Assembly (NCBI GenBank): GCA_903813345.2 | Contig: CAIIXF020000003.1 | Coordinates: forward strand, 32,956,151 to 33,020,150 | Length of the DNA: 64,000 bases | Direction of reading: 5' to 3' | From: Owenia fusiformis | Taxonomy: Eukaryota; Annelida; Polychaeta; Sabellida; Oweniidae | Part shown: positions 33,654-44,900 of the stretch, in pieces | How the letters are laid out: each line of letters opens with the position of its first letter | Numbering within the stretch: position 1 is the stretch's first letter | Notes under the pieces: model-generated | The model's input: the letters and a program-made list of their open reading frames with translations, nothing else | Database searches by the model: none | Told to the model about the DNA's origin: nothing | Position numbers and translations under genes: made by a program

Positions 33654-33740
33654 TAATTTAATTTGTTAGGTTCTTCTTAGTATGCAGTGTCTAAAAAAAT
33701 AAAAAGCTGAACATGTATCATTTGGACTGATAGAGATATA

Positions 33741-33977
33741 CAGTTGGGGACAAAAATAAATGACAGGTCGATTTTCGATCACCATTTCCTAATTATGGTG
33801 GTCTGAAATCCCATAATTTCCAATATTGTCTAGATACATATCCCTTAAAATTTGTTTATTTTACATTTTGTATAATCTCATCCACTGATTTATGGCCTCT
33901 TTTAAATTCTCTTATTTTTAACATGGGAAATCCTCACTTCAGCAAATCCACCTGTCATTTATTTATGTCCCCAACTG
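33741..33977. mobile_element. Mariner-like non-autonomous element (237 bp)
   Basis: Ends CAGTTGGGGACAAAAATAAA / TTTATTTATGTCCCCAACTG, inverted for about 27 bp and flanked by TA on both sides, as in Tc1/mariner elements. The Gypsy 5' LTR begins 10 bp to the right. Confidence 0.85.
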
Positions 33978-33983
33978 TACATA

Positions 33984-33987
33984 GTAT
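33984..33987. other. Target-site duplication, left (GTAT)
   Basis: Matches 52534-52537. Four-bp duplications are usual for many Gypsy elements. Confidence 0.8.
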
Positions 33988-34635
33988 TGTAACAAATTAT
34001 TTTTTTTCAAAAATTTTATGGTCTTAGTATTTGGAGGTTTTCAGCACTTTATCAGCAATCTCCCCGGTTATAGTTGAGCTTGCTAGTTATACACATATTT
34101 GGGCAATTATTTTTATTCCTACTTGGTCTAACAATTGTGTATGTGAATTGTTTACCATGTTTAACTGGCTACTTCCGGTCATTTCGTATATTTTCAATAT
34201 AATTAGTGTTTTCGTTTCACGTTTGGGTAGTTGACATCCAGTAACCACCACCAACGTTTTTAGTGCGGCATTTTGAATCGTCCCCTCATATCGTTCTAAT
34301 ACAGGTTAGTTTGCCTTTATTTCTATAGTTTTGATAGATTAGTATAACTAACGATCTCAAGTTTTGATTGAGTAAGTTTGGAATATAATTAGCGTATACT
34401 TTTCGAGATATATAGAGATCAAGTTGAGAATTGCGGCGCTAGGCCATTTTGGAATTAAATTCATGAGGATAACTTTAACTCATTAAAGCTTCTTTATTAT
34501 GTCATTCTGTGCATAATTGTTGCTATATTTCATGTCTCTGTAATTTAAATTCATTTATATTTCATGTTTGGGAGTAATTTTGGCGTTATTTAGCTTGCAA
34601 TCGTATGAAGTTGGAATTTGATGTAAACAAGTGGA

Positions 34636-34670
34636 TGACGTCATCGCCGCACCGCTGCTGGGTATATAAG
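34636..34670 (+). promoter_or_regulatory. LTR core promoter: CRE and TATA box
   Basis: A perfect cAMP-response palindrome TGACGTCA at 34636-34643 is followed by TATATAAG at 34663-34670. A TCAG initiator-like motif at about 34688 places the predicted start near 34690. The same block recurs at 48318-48352 in the 3' LTR, where it would read outwards towards cytochrome b5. Confidence 0.65.
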
Positions 34671-35391
34671 CAGCGAGCTGAGAGCGCTCAGCAGATTACA
34701 GCTAGCTTTCGTTCGGGACAGAGCTCCGTTTCAATTTCATATTTTTATGTGAAGTTGGACTTAGTCATTTTTCAAGGAAATATTTTTGGACTTTGACAAT
34801 TTTCAGTAGAAAGTTGTTGGGACTTTGAATATTTCCCGAGGCAGATAGGAGATACATAGCTGCACTTCAGTTCAGTGGATGATAACTTGGACATCTACTT
34901 GTGATGAAGGATACCTGAGAGGGAAGACTGCTACACCGTGATTCTGTAGATGATAACTTGGCCATCTACCCGTGTATTTGTGTAGAGGATACCTCAAGAG
35001 GGAATATTCAGTACCGTGTTTGGAGGCAGCATCAAGCCTATACTAGATTTCTGAGCTCTGTCAGTTCAATTTCATGAACACATGAAATTGGACTTTGCGT
35101 ATTTTTGGGAATAAAATTATTGAACTTAGTCAATATTTGGAGAAACATTATTTTGGACTTTGTTTTTTTTTGGAGAATAAATATTGAACTTAGAATATTT
35201 CAATATCAGTATAACTCAACATTAACTGAACTTAGTTATTTTCAAGGGTACATATTTTGACTTGTAATATTTTTGCCTATGCTGTTGTGCGCATGCTATA
35301 TTTTTAGGTAGGCTGATTACTTAATTGTGAAGGAAGTTTGTGTACTTAGCAGTTGATGCCATATAAGACGTTCGTAAACTTTGTCAATTGT

Positions 35392-38090
35392 GATAGTTTG
35401 ACTTTGATTATTTCATATAATTAAAGTTGAATTATCCTACAACACAGTGAGGAGGATCCAGGAGATAGCCATTTACAGAGCCGATAGTTTGACTTTGATT
35501 ATTTCATATAATTAAAGTTGAATTATCCTACAACATAGTGAGGAGGATCCAGGAGATAGCCATTTACAGAGCCGATAGTTTGACTTTGATTATTTCATAT
35601 AATTAAAGTTGAATTATCCTACAACACAGTGAGGAGGATCCAAGAGATAGCCATTCACAGAGCCGATAGTTTGACTTTGATTATTTCATATAATTAAAGT
35701 TGAATTATCCTACAACACAGTGAGGAGGATCCAAGAGATAGCCATTTACAGAGCCGATAGTTTGACTTTGATTATTTCATATAATTAAAGTTGAATTATC
35801 CTACAACACAGTGAGGAGGATCCAAGAGATAGCCATTCACAGAGCCGATAGTTTGACTTTGATTATTTCATATAATTAAAGTTGAATTATCCTACAACAC
35901 ATTGAGGAGGATCCAGGAGATAGCCATTTACAGAGCCGATAGTTTGACTTTGATTATTTCATATAATTAAAGTTGAATTATCCTACAACACAGTGAGGAG
36001 GATCCAAGAGATAGCCATTCACAGAGCCGATAGTTTGACTTTGATTATTTCATATAATTAAAGTTGAATTATCCTACAACACAGTGAGGAGGATCCAAGA
36101 GATAGCCATTTACAGAGCCGATAGTTTGACTTTGATTATTTCATATAATTAAAGTTGAATTATCCTACAACACAGTGAGGAGGATCCAAGAGATAGCCAT
36201 TCACAGAGCCGATAGTTTGACTTTGATTATTTCATATAATTAAAGTTGAATTATCCTACAACACAGTGAGGAGGATCCAAGAGATAGCCATTTACAGAGC
36301 CGATAGTTTGACTTTGATTATTTCATATAATTAAAGTTGAATTATCCTACAACACAGTGAGGAGGATCCAAGAGATAGCCATTCACAGAGCCGATAGTTT
36401 GACTTTGATTATTTCATATAATTAAAGTTGAATTATCCTACAACACATTGAGGAGGATCCAGGAGATAGCCATTTACAGAGCCGATAGTTTGACTTTGAT
36501 TATTTCATATAATTAAAGTTGAATTATCCTACAACACAGTGAGGAGGATCCAAGAGATAGCCATTCACAGAGCCGATAGTTTGACTTTGATTATTTCATA
36601 TAATTAAAGTTGAATTATCCTACAACACAGTGAGGAGGATCCAAGAGATAGCCATTTACAGAGCCGATAGTTTGACTTTGATTATTTCATATAATTAAAG
36701 TTGAATTATCCTACAACACAGTGAGGAGGATCCAAGAGATAGCCATTCACAGAGCCGATAGTTTGACTTTGATTATTTCATATAATTAAAGTTGAATTAT
36801 CCTACAACACAGTGAGGAGGATCCAGGAGATAGCCATTTACAGAGCCGATAGTTTGACTTTGATTATTTCATATAATTAAAGTTGAATTATCCTACAACA
36901 CAGTGAGGAGGATCCAGGAGATAGCCATTTACAGAGCCGATAGTTTGACTTTGATTATTTCATATAATTAAAGTTGAATTATCCTACAACACAGTGAGGA
37001 GGATCCAGGAGATAGCCATTTACAGAGCCGATAGTTTGACTTAGATTATTTTGCATAATCAAAGTTGAATTATCCTACAACACATTGAGGAGGATCCAGG
37101 AGATAGCCATTTACAGAGCCGATAGTTTGACTTTGATTATTTCATATAATTAAAGTTGAATTATCCTACAACACAGTGAGGAGGATCCAAGAGATAGCCA
37201 TTCACAGAGCCGATAGTTTGACTTTGATTATTTCATATAATTAAAGTTGAATTATCCTACAACACAGTGAGGAGGATCCAAGAGATAGCCATTTACAGAG
37301 CCGATAGTTTGACTTTGATTATTTCATATAATTAAAGTTGAATTATCCTACAACACAGTGAGGAGGATCCAAGAGATAGCCATTTACAGAGCCGATAGTT
37401 TGACTTTGATTATTTCATATAATTAAAGTTGAATTATCCTACAACACAGTGAAGAGGATCCAAGAGATAGCCATTTACAGAGCCGATAGTTTGACTTTGA
37501 TTATTTCATATAATTAAAGTTGAATTATCCTACAACACAGTGAGGAGGATCCAAGAGATAGCCATTTACAGAGCCGATAGTTTGACTTTGATTATTTCAT
37601 ATAATTAAAGTTGAATTATACTACAACACAGTGACGAGGATCCAGGAGATAGCCATTTACAGAGCCGATAGTTTGACTTTGATTATTTCATATAATTAAA
37701 GTTGAATTATCCTACAACACAGTGAGGAGGATCCAAGAGATAGCCATTTACAGAGCCGATAGTTTGACTTTGATTATTTCATATAATTAAAGTTGAATTA
37801 TCCTACAACACAGTGAAGAGGATCCAAGAGATAGCCATTTACAGAGCCGATAATTTGACTTTGATTATTTCATATAATTAAAGTTGAATTATCCTACAAC
37901 ACAGTGAGGAGGATCCAAGAGATAGCCATTTACAGAGCCGATAGTTTGACTTTGATTATTTCATATAATTAAAGTTGAATTATCCTACAACACAGTGAGG
38001 AGGATCCAAGAGATAGCCATTTACAGAGCCGATAGTTTGACTTTGATTATTTCATATAATTAAAGTTGAATTATCCTACAACACAGTGGA
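35392..38090 (+). repeat. 91-bp tandem array in the 5' LTR (29 full copies plus one partial)
   Basis: Units start every 91 bp from 35392 to 38031 with no length change. Each contains CTTTGATTAT-TTCAT-ATAATTAAAG, which in RNA pairs as a 10-bp stem (one G-U) with a 5-base loop. Variants (CATTTACAG/CATTCACAG, CCAGGAG/CCAAGAG, ACAGTG/ACATTG) form a higher-order block of six units (546 bp), seen once in units 6-11 and starting again at unit 12. The array ends at CACAGTGGAGGATACTAC. Confidence 0.97.
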
Positions 38091-38167
38091 GGATACTACA
38101 ACAACGTGAGGAGAATTAGTATTTTCATTGGAAGCAAGACACAAGACAGTTGCTGAGTTTACAGTGG

Positions 38168-38374
38168 ATGGAACTGGATATCCCCTTCATCATCTTGGTC
38201 GTGGGTGGAATTTTATTTGTACTTTTATGTTTGATGTTAGTCATATGCTCCCAGGTGTGTATTAAGATTCAAGACGAAGAAGCGCCTGTTCCAGCAGTTC
38301 CAATACCCCCTACGCCAACCCCTGCTTTAAAATCCACACCAAGCTTCAGCATGAGTACTATGAATTTTGTGTAA
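38168..38374 (+). CDS. LTR-encoded small single-pass membrane protein
   Basis: 68-codon ORF starting at ATG 38168 (an upstream in-frame TTG at 38150 is less likely). Residues about 6-28 form one strongly hydrophobic segment (PFIILVVGGILFVLLCLMLV). A short charged patch (KIQDEE) and a Pro-rich tail with repeated PxP/PPTP elements follow, then a Ser/Met-rich end. It lies after the 91-bp array and about 480 bp before the primer site, within the predicted R-U5 leader. An identical copy is in the 3' LTR. No homologue is recognised. It resembles small accessory membrane proteins in shape only. Expression is unproven. Confidence 0.5.
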   Translation: MELDIPFIILVVGGILFVLLCLMLVICSQVCIKIQDEEAPVPAVPIPPTPTPALKSTPSFSMSTMNFV

Positions 38375-38852
38375 AGTTGCTTCCCAAAATTAGGAGACAA
38401 GACTTTGTTACGCTCAGCCTACTATTCCAGGTTCAAGATACAATAACAATACAAGACGTACAAGTGGTACAATTTACATGAACTTTGCATATTCGGAATA
38501 CAACAGTGTTATATAGTGATCATCAGTTTATATGGACTCTGGATATTATTTTATCAGTGATAATTATTATTAGCTCATGGACTTTTGAGTTGTGAGTTTT
38601 GAGAGAAATAATAACACCGTAATATTCTTACATTACATTTGAAATTGCATGTACATCTTATTTGGGCTTATAAACGCCACAATATATTGTTTTATATTAT
38701 ATATATAAAATTGTATATTTTGTTTATTTCTTTAGGGACAAAGCACATTTAACGTGTGCCGTGCAATCCACAAGTAAACACCGTTTACTAAACAGTGGTC
38801 TTTTTATTAGCCACACTACCACATATCCACAAAAAAGGCCAAACTGTTACAC

Positions 38853-38871
38853 TGGTGGCAGCGGTGGGATT
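38853..38871 (+). other. Primer-binding site, tRNA-Leu type
   Basis: One base after the LTR, TGGTGGCAGCGGTGGGATT is complementary to the 3' end of animal leucine tRNAs (…AATCCCACCGCTGCCA plus CCA), 19 bases in all. Confidence 0.85.
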
Positions 38872-38916
38872 AATTGTCTGAAGATATAAGCCCGAGGTGC
38901 ATTATACTGATTTAGG

Positions 38917-41900
38917 ATGGATCCAGAGTCCAATCTTCCCTATCCAATGGATGATGAGGATATAGAGATTGAAGGGGAGACTACTGTATTCATGAAGACA
39001 AATCCAATGGAAATAAATAATCCGGGAGCTAATGATACAACTCAGCCATTGGACAAAGATGGCGCCACATTTTCTGATGCATCAAAGGAGGCCCCTCTTG
39101 GTGCAGGCGCTAGATCAAAGGATCCAAAGGTGGATACTGAGAAAAGAGTTTTACCCAGCAATGTAACTACAGGGTATTGGTCTGGAGGAGGATTGACTAA
39201 TCTAGAGACTCCAGCAAATCCCCTGGGATTGGATAAAAGGAATACTGCCAGACATTTTCCAATAACCTCTACTGTTATGAATCGGCCTTTGAAAAAGAGC
39301 CAGACAGAGGATATAGTGAAACAAGAGTTAACTATGGTGGAAGGTCAGTTGCGAGATCAGATGTCTGTTTTTGGGAATGTTACAGAGGCGCAACAGAAAG
39401 AGTTGGATGATATTAAAGAGACCCAACAAATACAGACTCATAGTATGACTCTAATAGCAAAGCAAATGGAAGAGAACAGACATATGCAACAAATTAGAGA
39501 AGAGCAACAACAAATAAGAGAAGAAAAACGACAAATAAGCGAAGAAAGACAACAGGAAAGACAGGAGAAACAAGATCATCAGTTGCAGGCGATCCTGCAG
39601 CATATACAGAGTACTACAGTAGCAGTTAGTACAGAGACCAAGTCCAATGGTGTTTTGTATACAGGGAATGCTATTGGTAATGATTTGTATGCAACTCCAA
39701 GTGGAGCTCGAAGGGGAGCACAACGGTCACCTCCTTTGCCCATGAGGCACTGTCCGCAGAACACAGATTGTTTTACACCTGAACCTCCTACTCCATCAAG
39801 AATGAAACCATGGAAACTGGAAAGACAAGACAGAATTCATGTCACTCCTACACAGAAATCAACTGGTAGAGACCAGCGAGATCCTGCCTGTAAGCAAGAG
39901 GACGTTTGTGCTTCAGGAGGCCAGTCTATGCACAGAATGGGAGGTCAACTGATGGAGCATGAATATGGAAGTGATAGCGGGATACGTCAAGTTGAAGGTA
40001 GATTTGAAACGCGTTCTTCAAGAGATGATTCTACTAGGGAGAGGAAAAGAGAGATTGATAATAATATACCTGGTGATTCCATGGACCTTATGAAATTGGT
40101 TGGCCAGATATCCAAGTCTAAGAACCGGATCAAGCCTGAGACTTACAATGGAACAACTCCTTGGCAAGAGTACCGAGCTCACTTTGAGATATGTGCTAAA
40201 GCTAACAGCTGGACCTCAGAAGAGAAAAATGAATACTTAGCTACCAGTCTACGAGGTACCGCCCAACAGATTGTGTTGGAAATGGAAGCTGAATACACAT
40301 ATGACAAGTTAGTTTTAGCCTTGGAGAAAAGATATGGGCCTGGAGGAAAAGCAGAGGTATATGAGGCCGAACTAATTGGGCGAATGAGGAAGCCAAAAGA
40401 ATCTTTACAGACTTTAGGACAGGATATCAGGCGACTTACAGCATTGGCATATCCTGAGATGAGTAGGTCAGCCCAGGATAGATTAGCAAGGCGTAGTTTT
40501 GAGCAGGCGATAGCGGAGGATGATATACGCCGAGCAATACATAATAAAGAATGCACAACGTTAGACAAGGCAATTGAAATTGCCCTAAGAGAAGAATCTT
40601 ATGTGGAATCGGAAAGAATGAGGAAAGGACAAAAGTCCAGATATAGCCGTGTCAATGCTTTAGAAGACAAGGATGATGATTTGAAGAAACTCACTCGGCT
40701 GTTAGAGGAATTAGGCAACAAGCAAGAGGAAGATCGAAAAAACCTGGAAAAAGATCGCAAAAATACTGAACAAGATCGCAAAAATCTGGAGAAGAGGATT
40801 CAGCTGATTGAGACGAAAATCCAGTCTGATGGTGATAATCCGAAGACCAATTCCGAAATAAAGGGAAGTCGATACAGAAAATTGGAGTGCTTTTTCTGCC
40901 ATAAACCAGGTCATGTTATTGCAGAGTGTTATAGCAGGAAGCGAATGGAGGAGCGAGCTAAAGAAGCACAAGCTGAGTCACGCCAAGCCGCTCCAGTTAA
41001 ATTCCTCTCTCATTTTGGGAGAGATGTTTCAAAGAATGAGTCCCCAAAAGATGTCCGTAAAGTTATCGCTCATGGTGATGTTTGTGGTGCAGAGGTAGCC
41101 TTTTTGTTGGACTCTGGTGCTGCACGCACCATTGTAAACAGTGAAGTTTACAGAAGGATGAACCCTCGCTATCGTCCTAAACTTATACCAGCTACTCATA
41201 TTATGCTGCAGGCTGATGGTGAACCATTGGCCACTTTAGGAGCCATATTCGGTAAGGTGAGTATCGATGGACATGAAGAGGAGTTGGAGATTGTAGTAGC
41301 CCCAATTGACTTCGAAGGAATTTTGGGAAGTGACTATCTTTCTGCATCAGGCGCGATAGTGGACTACCACCGATGCACAGTTAGCTTTGGGACCAAGGAC
41401 AAACCCAATATTTCAACAGACAGTTATGAGGATGCTGAAATGAAGTTGAATTCGAGGGAAACAGACAATTCTCGAAGTTGCAGTGTGGGGTCAATGGCCA
41501 AATTGGATAAGAGTTACAGTTCTGATCTAAAAGCAGATGATTTTATCTCTGAGGCTTGTGGAAAACAAGTGGAATCAGTTGATAGTGGATCCAGTTGTAA
41601 AGAGAGAGCAAAATTTAAAGGTACCACACAAACCCCACCTGTAGCCAGGATCCAGTTCCCCGATAGCCCTTCATCTATTCCCGAGGAGAGTATGGAGGAC
41701 TCTGAGGATTCTCAGGATTTTGAAGATGCCAGGGAACAGTTGGAATATATACTTGTACCTGAAACTCCATCACCTGAACAAGGAATGCGATTTCCTGATA
41801 GCCCTCCAGCTACTCCAATCATCATTCCAGAAACGCCTCCTAATACACCAGAAAGTTTAGAGTTGGAGGACGATATATTATCAGATTTAAGGCAAATGTT

Positions 41901-44900
41901 TGATCCACGACAATCTTCGTTATGTTATAATGCTGCCCATGAAGTGATCTTACCTGCCTTTTCTGGTCAATTTATTGAAGTTCAATGGAAGGAGCCACTC
42001 ACTGGGATGGGTATTATTGAACCTTATTTAGATGCCGAAGATTTAGAAGAACTCGAAATTGTGACAACCTTAGCTGATACAAGTCAAAGTAGTTATATGG
42101 AAGTAAGGAATCACAATGACTTTGAAATATCCATTCCCGAAGGGGCTGTATTAGGAGTCATTACCTCTGTAGATGAGGACACCTATCAAGTAGATCTCGA
42201 TAAAGTCACTGAAGAAATAATTTGCCCGCTTACAGGTTCAGAAGGGACTGAGGATTCACTTTTGCCATTACCAGAGTTTATGCAGGACTTGTTTGAACGG
42301 AGTTCTTGTGGACTTAATCAGACCCAGAGAGATCAATTGCAGAAGCTACTAAGAGGAAATAAGGATATCTTTGCCCAAAGTGATGATGATTTGGGGAGGA
42401 CTACATTAGTAGAACACAACATTGATACAGGGGATACTACTCCTATTCGACAAAGATACCGAATGTTGCCCAGAAGTCGACAAGATGAAGTGAATGAGCT
42501 CATTGAAGACATGTTGCGACGAGGTATAATTAAGCCATCACAGAGTCCATGGGCATCGCCCATTGTATTAGTAAAGAAAAAGGACGGGTCTTGGAGATTC
42601 TGTGTGGATTATAGGAAGCTCAATAGCGTTACCAAGAAAGATGCTTTTCCTATCCCACGGATTGACGAAACGTTAGACATGATGAATGGATCAAAGTATT
42701 TCAGCACCCTGGATTTAGCCAGTGGTTACTGGCAAATATTACTGGACAAAGAAGCACAGGAAAAATCTGCATTTACTGTGAGAGGGGGACTGTTCCAATG
42801 GGCTGTAATGCCATTTGGCTTGGCAAACGCACCCTCTACTTTTTGTAGACTGATGGAAGAAGTCCTTAGCGGATTGAACAAGGAAGGGTCCTTAGTTTAC
42901 TTGGATGACGTCATTTCTTTCTCCCCTACATTTGAACAAGCTCTAAAACGTTTAGAAGGGGTATTTGGGCGATTACGTAGAGCTGGATTGAAGTTGAAAC
43001 CAAAGAAGTGTACTCTACTTCAGACACAGGTAAACTACTTAGGGCATGTAGTTTCAGGGGAGGGCATTGCACCCGATCCCAAGAAAGTGGAAGCTATGCT
43101 ACAATATCCCACTCCAAAGACTGTCAAGCAGGTCCGGCAGTTTGTGGGAGGAGCATCATATTACAGGAGACACATTAAAAACTTTGCTGAAATAGCAGGA
43201 CCTTTGCACAAGTTAACACGGAAGAACCAGAGGTTTATGTGGAACTCTGAAGCTGAAGAAGCCTTCATTACTTTAAAGGAAAGGTTAACTACAGCACCGA
43301 TTTTGGCTTTTCCAAGGGATGATTGTCCCTACATATTGGACACAGATGCCAGTCATGAAGCTGTTGGCGCTGTTTTATCCCAGATACAAGACAACGAAGA
43401 AAGAGTTATATATTATGCCAGTCACCGACTAAATGGACCAGAGTTAAACTACTGTGTAACCAGGAAGGAACTCCTGGCTGTGGTGCACTTCGCGAAGTAT
43501 TTTCGTCAATATCTATATGGTGTACGATTCACCATTCGCTCAGACCATGGATCCTTGAGATGGTTGACGAATTTTAAGAACCCAGAGGGACAATTGGCTC
43601 GATGGTTAGAGGTGCTTCAAGAATACAACTTTCAATTGGAGTACAGACCTGGACCACGACATGCCAACGCCGATGTTATGTCTCGGAGACCCTGTACACA
43701 GTGTTCTCACTGTGATGAGGTAGCTCAACAAGAAGATGTGTCTCAATTACAAGTTGCTATGGTTGCTATTGAACCAACTTGGACGTTGGAAAAGATTGCA
43801 GAGGCACAGGAACAGGACCCTGAGATACAGCCCATATTAGAGGCGTTGCGTTCCTCTAACACTAGGCCTATTTGGGATAAAATCAGTTTTAACTCACCAG
43901 CAACCAAACATTATTGGCACCTTTGGAACCAGCTAGAAATTCACAAGGATGTACTTTGTAAAAGATGGGAGGATGCAAGTGGAGAGCATGGTCATTTGCA
44001 AATTGTTGTACCATCCCCGATGAAGCTGGTTGTTCTAGAAATGTGTCATACTAACAAGGTAGCGGGGCATTTTGGAATCCGTAGGACCTTTTTGAAAAGT
44101 AGGCAGAGATTTTATTGGTTCGAACAGAGGGTTGATGTCAGAGGGGTCGTGCGAACCTGTCACACGTGTGGAAAGAGAAGAAAACCTCTGCGAGCCAGAA
44201 GAGCTCCATTGCAGATACAAGGGGTAAGTAGTCCCATGGAGAGGTATGCAGTGGACATATTAGGACCATTTCCCGAGACGTCTAGAGGGAACAAGGTGAT
44301 CATGGTGTGTGCTGACTATTTTTCCAAGTGGGTAGAAGCCTTTGCCCTTCCTAACCAAGAAGCCATTACAGTGGCAGACAAGCTGGTTACAGAAGTTGTG
44401 TGTAGATTCGGAGTTCCCGCAGACTTGCACTCCGACCAGGGTCGGAACTTCGAATCTCATGTTTTTCAAGAAGTCTGCAAGTTGATGGGGATACACAAGA
44501 CCCGAACCACCCCTTTCCACCCACAGAGTGACGGGATGGTCGAAAGATATAACAGGACCTTACTTGACACTATTGCTAAGTTGTTGCAACCCGAGGTCCA
44601 TCAGTCTGACTGGGATGTACAGATTCCATTTGCTCTCATGGCGTATCGCACATCTACACATGATGCTACCGGGGAAACGCCAGCTATGATGATGTTTGGG
44701 CGAGAATTATCTGTTCCAGTATCTTGGATGATAGAGGATCCACAATGTGAAGAAATGAAGACAGACTATGTGATTGAACTTCGACAAGGCCTGAAAGATG
44801 CTCATGAAAGGGCAAGCAGGGTGTTAAAAAAGTCAGCAATCCGTCAACGAGATGTTTATGATCGACGTGTGGTTGGTAAAGGATATAATTCTGGTGATGC

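Larger units (their letters stand above)
33988..38851 (+). repeat. 5' LTR (4864 bp)
   Basis: TGTAAC...GTTACA. Order: a short U3 with a CRE/TATA promoter, a leader region, 29 full 91-bp repeats, a 68-codon membrane-protein ORF and an AT-rich end. If transcription starts near 34690, U3 is only about 700 bp, and R plus U5 exceed 4 kb. AATAAA signals lie near 35110 and 35177. Confidence 0.97.

Noticed and set aside
34031-34234. 67-codon hydrophobic ORF at the start of each LTR
   Set aside because: Opens at TTG rather than ATG, lies in the presumed U3 before the TATA box, and has no supporting context.
34605-34796. 63-codon ORF over the LTR promoter
   Set aside because: Overlaps the CRE and TATA box, so most of it would not be transcribed from that promoter.
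35392-38090. Regular direct repeats resembling a CRISPR array
   Set aside because: The whole 91-bp unit is conserved with no unique spacers, and it lies in an LTR of an animal genome.
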